Positions 37,301-50,300 of a stretch of 64,000 nucleotides of DNA are shown here, one piece after another. The notes beneath the pieces were generated by a model, which searched no databases, had not been told where the DNA came from, and saw only the letters and a program-made list of their open reading frames with translations. Source of the DNA: Siphonodentalium dalli. Taxonomy: Eukaryota > Mollusca > Scaphopoda > Gadilida > Siphonodentaliidae. Made by a program: the position numbers and the translations under genes. The DNA lies in contig CP136064.1 of NCBI GenBank assembly GCA_032622095.1, positions 132,937,129-133,001,128 on the forward strand, written 5' to 3'. Every line of letters begins with the position of its first letter. Within the stretch, counting starts at the first letter, position 1.

Positions 37301-40300
37301 CCGAGACATATGTACTCATGAATATGAACCGTGCCCATAGATCTAGTTTTGCTCAATTTAGGTGTGGCATTCTCCCTCTAAGGGTTGAAACTGGACGGTT
37401 TAGAAATGAAGAATTAAATAATAGAAAATGCACATTGTGTACTTTAAAGGTACTCAATCCGTAAAGAGGGTCCCCATCTCAACAGATTCCAACAACAACA
37501 ATCCGATCAGAGGGTCCTATATTACTATTTCTTTGGCTTTGGGGGTAAAACATATTTGATTCGAGTCGAGGAACCCATCAAACAAAGCTCGGAGTTATTA
37601 GATATTGTTTGAAATGTTCTCGAGATGAGTACTAATAACTGCCGTAATCTGCTCTGGGTGTGTACTCCAAATCTATTCAAACAGACAAGGATGGATAACT
37701 CTAAAATCAAGTGGTAATTTTAACGCAATTTTGACTGAGTTCTGGGCCAGATAGTATTCCCGATAATGAAAAATAATAGATTTCTAAAATCGATATCTAA
37801 CAAATCTGAGCTTTGATGGGTGACTTCCTCGACTCGAATCAAATATTTTTGACCCCCGAAGCCATTGAAATAGTAATTGAGACGAGTTTTATCGGATTGA
37901 GTACCTTTAAATGAAGTTGAAGATGAATTACATTTCCTTTTATAATGAATTAAGAGATACTTTACTAGACACTCTCCCTATAAATATAGCTGTAATGATA
38001 CATCAAAATCGTTTAAATTTAGCTTTTATTGAAATAATATACAAACACACACGTCAGTGTGCCTCTTTTGTTCATGATGCCTACCTGAAAAGAAAACAAT
38101 TTATTTATAAATAAAACCTTTTATAATTTAATAATATAAACAAACGTTACCGACATCTATACAATGGGAAATTAATAATCATTTTATTTTTCAGGGTGAC
38201 ATATAGGCCCGATAGGGCCGGGTGCGCAATGTAATTGTTCTAATGTATTATAAACTGTAAATATGCACATGTCACTTAAATAAATGATTATACTTCTACT
38301 ACTACTACTATATATATATACGCAACTTGTCAATACATCATTCCTTCCAACCATGGTATGGGTATGTTGATATGAGGTATATTAGCAACTTTTCCCATGA
38401 AACATCTGCCACTTCAAATGTGAATATTTTCCTTGAAATATATCGTTTGAATCAATATGACTCCTTATTTTATATGTTTACAGAGTGCGGGGTTTAGATT
38501 TAGCTGATGTCAATGCCCGTTACCACACATCGGGAAATTTCGTAAGTAAGTCCGTTTTTATTCTTGCTCATTATATCAGCTATACGAACTATATATATGT
38601 GAATGTTTGAATGTTTATTTGCACATTTATACAATACAGTGTTATATAATTATATGTATACATATTTACACGTGCAGTGGTGGCATGGCCAGTACAGGCC
38701 GTCTTCCTGCCACCCCTGTAATATAACATTACATGTATGATTGAGATAGCGTTCATTGCTGAATAATGAGTATTTACAACAAGGATGAGCGTGGAAGGGT
38801 TTGTCAGTGGTAAATCTTCTTATCCTGTAGGGCAGCCTGACATTCGGATATGTGTTTAATGTTGGGGCTAAGCTAATTATGTACGCGTGCCTGAAAATAT
38901 ACGTATTATTAAATCGTCCCAAAAAGGTGAGGGTGCCTGTGTGACTCATACTTGTTGGGCCATGTCAATAACAAGGTCAGTGATTTCAAGTTGTTACTCT
39001 GCACGATTTACATTCTCGAATTTTACATATAGTATCATTACTATATTGTGATAATAGATTATTGGTGATAGACTTTTTGAATTGCGTTTTATTTGGAGAA
39101 TTTCCGAGCGAAGCGTTCAAACAGTTCCATACATTGGGGAAAGCGTGTTTTGGAAGTATTAGTGAGAAATTTGTTCTCGGTGTTGTCATCATCAAGCTTC
39201 TGGCTTGTCTAGTTGTAGATATGGGTGTATATTTGACTGTTTTTTCGAATGATGATGGGAGAGTTTTATTTTTCCAATTGTACATAAATAATGCGATTTG
39301 GAGATGATATAGATCGTGCAGTTTGAGGATCTTTTCCTTCTTAAAAAGTGGTTCGGTATGGCTACGATATTTCGTCTTGCATATAATGCGTATAGCTTTC
39401 TTTTGAAACTTAAATAATGATCCTGTTATAGTTGCATGGCCCCATATTATTAAGCCGTACATGAGATGACTGTGATATGCATTCACGTCACTCATACTTC
39501 AATTTATTATGTCCCCGACCTCCGATGGATGTTTTTATGGACAATTATGACAAAATCACTTTGTAAGCCTCGACTGGTAAATCAATGCACATTAGCGTTG
39601 AACTGTACTCAGTTTAATCTGCCAGTGACACTATATACTCATGGCTGACACAGCTGAGGGACTAGAATAAATTTTAGATTCTTATAGTAAATTGTTTACT
39701 GCATGGGAACTCACCATTAACTGCTCTAAAAAAAATGGCGTATTTGAGAGAAAGATGAAAATGACAATTTTTTATTTTGGAAATTATCTTCTATAATTAT
39801 CCAATATTTTTAAATATCTTGGGATCATTTAGCAAAGATAATCGATCAACTAATGAAACGAAAATGTGTGCCGTGGACAAAAATGCTATGTTGTCACTCA
39901 TTCACAAAATGAGGAAATCACATCTTACCTTTCATGTTTTAATTGATATATACTAAAGCAATCTTTCCAATTCTCACATATGTATGCGAAGTATGGGGAT
40001 ATGGTACCAATGATATATAATGAGTGAGACAACAGAGTTGTGGCTCTTTAAATTCATATTGAGCATGAAGACTACAACACCAACTACTATGGTATATGTT
40101 GAACTAGGCATTATCATGTACTATAATTTAACACAAAATGTTATGTTACTGGACTACGATGAACATACTATACGATTCAATAACTCGTAGTAAAAAAAAC
40201 TAAGCTTGAATTTAATGTGTGAATGTTATTAGAAACATTAAATAGAAATTGGAATATTCATTTATTTGGAGCGACCACAATGCAACAAGGGATAGAAAGA

Positions 40301-43300
40301 GATATACAAACTCAAGAACGAAGGGGTACACATTCCATCGAATACATACATATTTTATAGAGCAGTTAAGCACAAATTTAATCGTATAATCGTATAATCG
40401 TAAGACCTTAATATGACCAAAGGCTAGCGTAATTAACGAACCACAGCTAAACCACACGCATAAGCTAGGATATATATCTGGCCTTTGTAAAGTTTGAGCT
40501 ATTGCCATGGCTTTGTCGCCCGTGTGTGTGTTTGTGCGTGTGTGCGTAAGGCGTCAACAATACAGGCTACAGATCGTACCTTTGGTCGGATCATTATGAA
40601 ATTTGTCATAGCTGTTGACATCAACATTTAGACCAGATTGATTATTTTTGGGGTAATTCGGAAAAAAATTCAATCCATTAGCACGGGCTACAGGCCGTAT
40701 TGTTTGTCTGATCGTCATGAAATTTGTCATGGGTGTTAATATTGACATGTAGATGGGAACGAGTCATTTTGGGGTCATTCGGCCCAAAAACATGGCCGCC
40801 AGCAGCCATCTTGGATTTTACTCTTTGTATGACTAAATTCTTTAGCACGGGCTACAGGTCGTACTTTTAGTCTGATCATCATAACATTTGTCAAGAATGT
40901 TAATAATGACATGTAGATGGGAACGAGTCATTTTGGGGTCATTCGGCCAAAAAACATGGCCACCAGCAGCCATCTTGGATTTTACTCTTTGTATGACTAA
41001 ATCTTTAGCACAGGCTACAGGTCGTACCTTTAGTCTGATCATCATAAAATGTGTCATGGCTGTTGAAATTGGAATGTAGATGGGAACGAGTCATTTTGGG
41101 GTCATTCGGACGAAAACATGTCCGCCAGCGGCCATCTTGGATTTCAAAATTTAATCCATTAGCACGGGCCGCAGGTCGTACTGTTCGTCTGATCATCATG
41201 AAATTTGTCATGGATGATAATATTGACATGTAGATGGGAACGAGTAATTTTGGGGCCATTCGGTCAAAAAACATGGCCGCCAGCAGCCATCTTGGATTTT
41301 ACTCTTTGTATGACTAAATTCTTTAGCACGAGCTACAGGTCGTACCTTTAGTCTGATCATCATACAATATTTGTCATGGATGTTAACAATGACATGTAGA
41401 TGGGAAAGATTCATTTTGGGGTCATTCGCCCGAAAAACATGGCCGCCAGCAGCCATCTTGGATTTTACTCTTTGTATGACTAAATCCGTTAGCACGGGCG
41501 ACAGGTTGTACCTTTAGTCTGATCATCATAAAAATTTTCATGAATGTTAATAATGACATGTAGATGAGAACGAGTTATTTTGGGGTCATTCGGTCAAAAA
41601 AAATGGCCGCCAGCAGTCATCTTGGATTTTACTCTTTGTATGACTAAATCCTTTAGCACGGGCTACAGCTAGGTCATACCGATTTATATTTTAGGCCACT
41701 CGAATGCAAATATTTGACAGTGGTCTCATTAATGTCATATGTTTTCAATAAATGTAAATCATTGCTACGAATGAACTTCACTGTGCATAATTCCGATAGT
41801 AACTCCCCTCATTTTGGAACGCCTTCCGTTACGACATTAATGATTTAATACCACCAAACATCTGTGCGACAAAAGTGGTCGCAAAAATTAAAAACAACAG
41901 TGTTGTATTAGATAATAATTGGTGACGTCATCAAAATCAGATATAGTTTATATGTGACCCAAAGCGTCCGGCTTTGGTTCATTGTCAAGTTGGGAAATCA
42001 CGTGGTTTCAAATTGATGAGTATCGCATATTAAAAATGGTAAGTTTAGTAACATCAACGCCCCAATCGTTTGATAAAATACACCCTGATACTAAAACCCA
42101 CATATGAAGTGAGCATGGCATACTCAATATTGTAACTTATTTTGTTCTCGGCCCAATAACCTAGAAACAGGTATGTTAAGCGTCAATTAGTTTGTTTATT
42201 TCTGGTTCCAGTTGTTAATGTTGGAACGTTTCAGCAACCATATGTCGACCCCGCTCTTCCGGCGTGAGTATTACTTGTCTATAACGAATACCAATTGTGT
42301 GCTCTAATATTGCAATTTAGTTTAATGAACATGGGACAAAAAATGGATATCTCTTTAGTAATTTCAATTGATCTTAAAGTAATAAATAATATTTATGTTT
42401 ATATAATAGTGTGGGGGCAAATGTAGATCTTGTATACTTTTTTAGTAGAAGCAAGCCACTATGATTTTCTTAACTTATTCAGTTTAGAGGGATTTTTAAG
42501 ACTCTATTCCAATTTTTTATCGAGCCGGAAGTAGAAGAAGATGAGAGGGTTCCGATATGGTGAAAAACGGCATGAAAATCACCCCTAGCCTTCAAAACGA
42601 AAATCGCTAAACAACCCATACTGTTAACTCTGACCTTCCTGAGCACATCTGTTGTTTCGACTGAACAAGTAAACTATAAAGGCAAGTGGATCGGATGATT
42701 TGGGGACATATCGCGGCTATTTGGGATAGATTTGGTCCAAAAAATTGGCAAAAATCCCCGAAAATATCCTGATTTTTGCTCATGATAACAGCCATCTTGG
42801 ATTTGGAGGTCACGTGACATTAAAAAATTGGAATAGAGTCCAATTATTTTGCACAACCCATCCCGATGTTGAAAATATACATGCCATGCTTCTACTAAAA
42901 AAGTATACAAGGAACCAGTTTTTGAACAGTTGCCCCCACACTATAAACGTGTTCCCCATTGAATTACGTAGTACGGATTCGAATTTAGGCCATTTAACAA
43001 ATTATCAAAATAATAAGATGTAACAATATAACATGATCATGATTGGTATATCTCAAAAACATGGATGTGCAAGTAAAAGAAACTAGTGATATCTCAAATG
43101 TATGTGTTATATTTTATATATCATTTCATTCCAAATTGGTTTGTAGTAACTAATCATAAATAATCTGGAAGGTTCTAGTAATACGTATGTTGAGTGTATT
43201 TAAGTGCAGCATTTGTTATTTTTTTTATTCCAGCTCCCTTAACTACGGTGGGATTGGGATTGTCGCTGGACACGAGATAATGCACATATTTGATATATCA

Positions 43301-46300
43301 GGTATGCCTTATACCCCCTGTCCACGTAATGTTACTCATATCATCAGCATACAAACAGATTCGAAAAATATATATAATCTGATTCGTCTTTCTGGCCAAG
43401 CTTCTACGTTCATTCGGGTGTTGATTTCAGGCTGCCGGTGGTTACGCTTGCACTTCGGCTAGTTCCCAATGAAACTAAACCTACTATACATGTATGTGAT
43501 CTTTCCTCCCCTGCATGAAACTGACAACATCGTACGTGTGGCAATAGAGAATCCCATGCATAGGCTGACAAGACCCCTCTGTAGGGCGACGCCGGCGAGA
43601 TGCCTGCAGTTGTGATTTATGTATATAAGCTATTATTCGTCTGTATGATCAGGTTTATATCAATTATGACTATGACAGTACTGAAGATATCACAGGAGAG
43701 CCATATTGATTGACACTTATGATTGATCCTTCCCTTCCTAAGCTGTATGCTACTTTTGGGGAATATTGTATCACTTGTTTAAAAGTTATCTGACAAGTAC
43801 TGACAGGTTTTTGGTCTTCAGGGTCACAGTCTTTACAGTCAGGTGGGCGACTCCGCAGCCATTGACTGTCTTGTTGGTAAGAGATCCTGCAACGGCGGCC
43901 CTGCTAACGAATTCAACAACCATTCAACTATGGCGGCTGATCGGATCATGTTATCCCAAATAAATGATAAATTTGCCAGTCGGTATCGACATCATAGAAA
44001 CCCTAAATATTAACAACACCCACCCCAATCAAAACAGGATGCCGCCCAGAGGGGTTCAACTAAGGCATCCATGCTTGGCCCCTTCAGCCACCCCTTGACA
44101 TATTCTTGTGTTGTGAGTGGCCCTCGGGGCACCATAAACATACACCCAACCCGATGCAAAATGGCCGACCACAGAGGGGTTAACGCAAACATAGGACCCA
44201 TGCCATTTTTGGACTTCTCTGAGCCGCAGCCATTTTGGATCGAGGTGGGATGTGTTGGGTGTATATTTAGGTCGTCTAAAGTAGGGGCCCACCCTGCAAG
44301 ACCAATTGTTTTACCTAACCCTTATCCAGTTCACTAAGTATACCACATAATTATGTCACTTAATCTCCGGTTCCTAAATATCTATACTAGGCGTATATTC
44401 TAAAAATCATTCCTGGACCATCACAAAGCCGAAGGCGACATAGGTGACTCACACAGATCTGTTAAAATGAGGTAACCAGGTCAAATAGTTGCAAATAGTA
44501 ATTATTAAAACGATTTCTTCTCAAGAACCATTAGGCCAAATGCAGGGATCATATTCGGTGTGGATATGAAGGGTGGCCATATTAAAATTTGTTCCCGAGG
44601 TGACTCACATTCAGATATGTTCAAATGAGGTCAAATAGTTGTGAAGATAGGACCACAACTCTCTCCCACCATAGGAATTCTTAAAACGCCTTATTCGCAA
44701 GAACCATCAGGCTGCTTTAGCTTATATTTGGTATGGAGGTTCCATGTGTGACTGGGATTCAAATGTGTGAGACACCCCCCCCCCCCAAAAAAAAAACCCT
44801 GTCGCCACGTCTCTGATGAGAATAACTGACTCAGATTAAGAGTCACACACGCGTCGTTTCAGGTCGAATTATGTCGCTGGTACGCTGTTCGCACAAGCGA
44901 TTGATTTCAATTTGATCGTCATTGGCGGATTATCATCGGTGATCGCAAAATGCTAAACGGTACACGACTATAAATCGTGGCCAAATATTTGACTTATTAT
45001 GTGAATGTTCTACCAGTAATAGTTTATTCAGTTGCAAAATGCCGGCCAGTCGGTGTTATCTGCAGTCGAAAAGCGGAAATTAATTACCTTGTGGTTGGCA
45101 GGAATGGCACACAAAAGTTAGTTGTAAAAGGGGTTTGGGTGAATAGGTATTTTAATTGTTTCAAATTCAGATTTGTCTACAGCAGATTCAATATTTGCCA
45201 CATCAGTCAAGTCCAGGCTGTGTGTAGTACTTTTACGGACTCGGAGATTCCTTTCTAATGAGTGCGATCGATCGTCTGTCATCCTTTTCTTTTCGTCTTT
45301 CGAAAATATTGAAATATTCGTCAGTGGCGAATGCATTGGTGGAAGGTCCTGTTATGCCACTCGGGAGATTGATTGCGATATATTGTCCACCAATTCAGGG
45401 TTAGATTGTGTCATGGGTACGATAAATTTATCATTGTTAGATTATTGTGTGTTTAAATCTCATGCGATTATGCCATTAGTTTCACCTTTGGAGTCAACCA
45501 TTTTACCTGGTGTTGACGATTATTTTGTGACGTGTCCAACGAACAATTAGGTACCAATAAAACCCATTACGGGTTCCACAATAATATCGCTATAACATAT
45601 GATTACAAAGTTACAAAAATTACCTGAAAGCCGTTATTTATCAATTTCCCAAAAATATTTCTTCTGTTTTCTTTTACATAGTCCACTAGGCGCCGTAGTA
45701 ATAATAATAAAACAATCTTTGTTTTTAAGGACCCTATTCGAATACACAGTGGTGGGAGTCGAGTGCGAATGAATTCAGGAAAAGGATTGACTGTATGAGT
45801 TATCCTTTTGGGCAGTCATTCAAAGCCAACTTCAACAGAAATGTGAGTACATAATACATTTATCGGTCAATTTGAATTTAATTCTGCGATAAATGCTTGG
45901 GATCTATATTCCTCCTGACTTCAGCACCAGCCAAAAATCATGGTGCGATATCGCACATGAAAGGCAGTTGTTTGAGTGAATGTATAGCTGCATTGAATTG
46001 TGACAATTCTGGATTTCCTGTCAGAATTCCTTTGTATTCGTTGGAGCGAGTTTGATTATTTAGAAACGTTATAATCACCCCAACAACTGAAGTTCCCCTC
46101 TCATACAGTGTCCCGTATCTCCTATTCTAGATCATTCTATCTATCCCGTCGTATTGAAATATGAACGAATTGAGAACATGGTAAATGCAGTACCTTGTGA
46201 CATTTAACAACTCGATGGTTTAACTCACCCGAGACGAAGTCTCCGGTGGTGCTATGGTCATCACTCCTCGTCCGTCGTCAGTCCATCAACAATTGTCTTA

Positions 46301-47277
46301 TACAGAACCATTAGACAGAATTAGTTCATATTGGTGTGAATGTTCCCTGTGTGACTTGGATTCAGATTTGTTAAAATAAAAAATTGCGAAGGCAGGACCA
46401 TGACTATTTCCTGCCATAGTAATTCTTAAAACGACTTCTCAAGAACCATCGGACATATTTAGCTTACATATAGCATGGATGGTCATTGGGGTGACTAGGA
46501 TTCAGATTTGTTCAAATTGGGCCACTGTGTCGATAGTGCGGAGCTGGGGACATAACTTAAAAGATAAAAAATAAACTTTTTTATAAAATAATAAAAAATA
46601 AAAAAAACATTTAATTTAAATTTACCTCCTTGCTCAATTTAATGAAATTTGTTTTTATTAAAAAACATTGTTGAACATTTGAAAAAACACCCACGTTATG
46701 AAACACTTACTCCTACATTGTAACAATAAGCATTGTCATCTGATCTTATCTGACATGTTTGATAAGCAAATAACAACTGGGGAGAATGGAGGTTATTAAA
46801 GTTCAAATTAAATATGAGACGGAATACCATGTGTTGTTCTAAGCAGTCTGGCTTATAATTTCTCTTTAAAAGTGATTGAGATGGTATCCCTACCCATATA
46901 CGCTATTATATGGATTTATTTGAATATCTGGCTAATCAAAAGTGGCAGAGATGGTGATTAAACAAGTTTGCTTCCAATGAGCTTATTTCCACTCCTAAAC
47001 ATATCTTCCGAAATCACAAAGCCATTGGATCTCATAGTGAGAGGTCCTTTGGTGATGGGAATAGGGGCAGAGCTTTGCCATTTAAAACTACCCCACCCAC
47101 CCCAAATACTTTAACCCCTAAAGATAAATTATTTTAGCTTTCGATGTCAAGTTGGGTACTGATGTATGGATTCCTGTGATCATAAATTATCAATTATAAA
47201 TGTGACATGTGTTACAATATTTTGTAAGAGAGAGAGAGATATGTTTTATTCCTCCAAATATGGAGACCATTATGGTG

Positions 47278-47324
<47 letters not shown>

Positions 47325-50300
47325 TAAAATTTAAATGATGACATTTATACACATGCAATACGATTTAACTTGAGAAAGCTCACTTGAAGTAAGCTCATCC
47401 ATCAAAGTGTGAGTATGCCAATCGAATTCCATAAGTGATAACCAACTCATACCGAAGACCGAAGAATAGTTCAAGAAACACTATAAATAAATTGTAGCAG
47501 TAATAAACCGCAAAACAAGAAGTTTGAGACAAGTATAGATACATATATATACATATACATACATATATACTTTTGAAATATATATGTATACAATTTTATA
47601 TACATACACACATACATACGTATACATATATATGAGATGAGGTGATCTTCTGCACCGATGCAATATGCTAAGGGATTTCTTCCGATATTATATATACGTT
47701 AATGAGGTATCCGATATGATTATTTTATCATAGAACTTAGTCAGAGCATAGGATGAAAATAAACCTCACACATCGCTTGAAAAGACGATATTCATCACAC
47801 AACAATTCAATTTGCATTGGGATACACCAGCCAAGGCAGTACGCAAGGAATGTATCCCAATTCAGGTTGTCAATAAAGATAAAGGTTTCAATTCCAAATA
47901 TGTCAATCAGTGAATACCAAAATGTGTTTCGTACCATCTGTGCGAACTCAGATGTACACTCGAGATACCTATGAAACAAGAGATTTGAATATGTTTGGTT
48001 GCAGCGACTACATTGAGCGTCATTGACGTCCGTATGTAGTTTTGGTCAAAATATTGGCCATCTTGATACAGATTGGAAAATACTCAGGTTCTTCGAGAGA
48101 GAGAGCTGCCAATGTTTCCACATTGACTGATTGTCGGGTTTTACCTTGAAGAAGAATGATAGAGAATCGTCTCTTTGATCACTCTGACTCACTTCGCGTG
48201 AGTAGTGAGCAGAGAGACAATCTCTGACAATTTTCTTCCAAGTGGTCTGAATGGGGAAGGAACCCGTTTCTGTAAAAGATGTGTGATAATGGTATAAGTT
48301 GAATCTATGGAGAATATCAGAGATATCTTTCAGAAATGTGACAAATGAAGTGCAACTGACAAGAGAAACCTGATAGCGCAAATTCGTCTCACAGAGTAAG
48401 GTTAAAAGTGCAATTTGACGGTGAATTACTAGCCAATTTCGCAACGCATATTCTCGTGCTACCCGACCAAACACCACTGACAGTAAAATGTCCGACATAA
48501 ACAATCCCCGATAAATTTTACATCATGCGTCAGTGGCGTCGACAGCGTGCATGTAGAGCAATGGAACCCAGCTGCAAGCAGAACCAAAGGCAACCATCCA
48601 AGAAAATAAAAACGTCTGACAACCCATATAATGAACATAAATTAAACTATGTTTCAGAAACACCTGTCACTGACATATATATAATAGAGTTCCAGAGACA
48701 GCTCGAGTAAATATCAATGCTAAACTGGACACAATGGTGACAAAAGATTATCACGCAGAAGCAACGAACCGCTTATGAAACTAGACACTCTCAGCCAGAA
48801 TTTTTTTTAATTAAAAACTGACTTGTATGTAAAAAATCGAAGTTGTAAACGAAGAATGCAGAGGTAGAGGCTATGATACATATATGAGGATGGATGAACT
48901 TGGAAAGCAAATGTGTGGTCTGAGATAAGATGTAGATAATAGAGATGGTGTAAAATCTCTGGAAAGAGAAATAACAGAACTCAAAGAGAAAAACAACAAA
49001 CTTGAACAACAGACAAGAAAGAACAGTATCAAGATTACAGGTGTATTTGGTGATAGCGACAAAGAACATTGAATGAGTGCGAGAAAACATATGTTGCCTT
49101 AATGACACATTATCAATGAACATAACCCAAACTGCCATCAGCATTACAGACAGAATATGCAGATATCAATCAGATCACAAGAATTCGAGAAGCATAATGT
49201 CATTTTGTATCTAGAAGAATGACAAATGCTGTTGTGAGAAACAGAAGGCTTCTTAAATGCTCAGGAATTGTTATAAATTGTTGGAGGAAAGGTGTATGTC
49301 AAATATTCCGACATAATAAAGAACATTATAAACAACCAGCTATTTTGACAGGAACATTAAATGTCCGTACGATTAAGATATATCTATCTTTTTATTCTAT
49401 TCTACTAAGTGCACCTAAATTAGCCAAAAAACATCAGAATATTATGTAGACATGTGATTTGCGTGCAGAAAAATCGAATATATGCATATTCGTTAAAAAG
49501 AGCAGCAGCCAACCGGAATAAATCGGTAATAAAGCCGTGTTGGTCTCAAAATGTGCGGACTGATTTACGCAACAATATATACAAAATCCCCTGAACTCCG
49601 CTTTAGGGACAATTCCCAATTCAACATGGCAGTCGTATCGCAAAAAAAAGATAAATGTCTGCGATACGTGCACTGATTAATGTCAAATTCGTATTAAATT
49701 AAAATATACAGAAACAATACTTAGTCGTAAACAATATGTGTAGAATGTCTGATCCAAAATCGAATGAAATTTAAAGTTTGTGCAAAATTGAATAGCTAGT
49801 CATATAAGAGTGAACACACCTTCGAATTATGCCAGGAAGAATCATTGCAGAGTATAAGAGAATCTTTTGATCACAGACATACGAATTTTCTCTAATGTAT
49901 CTCACAAGAGAGCAACCGAAAGCATGGTTTCGTACAACGAACGATTTAATCATGATTTTTGTATTCAGTTGTATTTATACTTCGATCGTGCTGACCTTCA
50001 GAGTCAATAGGTAGCAGTTAAACTACTTTAATGATGTGTTAACGATATTAAGCAGTGCATGACTTCATGTTCATCACGACTCCACGTTCCATCATTTTCG
50101 CCACACCTTATTTCTCATTACATATTCACGCCACGCAGCCCACACAATTGCTATGTTTCCATGCGATTTAATGTCATTACGTGTGACGTAATATCTCAAT
50201 AATCTCAGAGGCAAGAATACGCCTGCTAAAGGCGGATTATAACAGTGGGGCTATAACGCTTAATGAATACTTGAGGCTATAACAAACTGCGCAGCAGAGT

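Noticed and set aside
40555-41680. CRISPR-like regular repeats
   Set aside because: Units of about 163 bp are contiguous and similar throughout, with no unique spacers; it is a satellite in eukaryotic DNA.
43820-43885. Exon-like segment between 'tcttcag' and 'gtaaga'
   Set aside because: The same sequence recurs at 54329-54400 as part of a dispersed repeat and does not fit the M13 order.
45173-45550. 125-codon plus-strand frame
   Set aside because: No recognisable domain; the opposite strand vaguely resembles LINE endonuclease text but not enough to call.
48791-49144. 117-codon minus-strand frame
   Set aside because: It is the shadow of the plus-strand ORF1 coiled-coil text.
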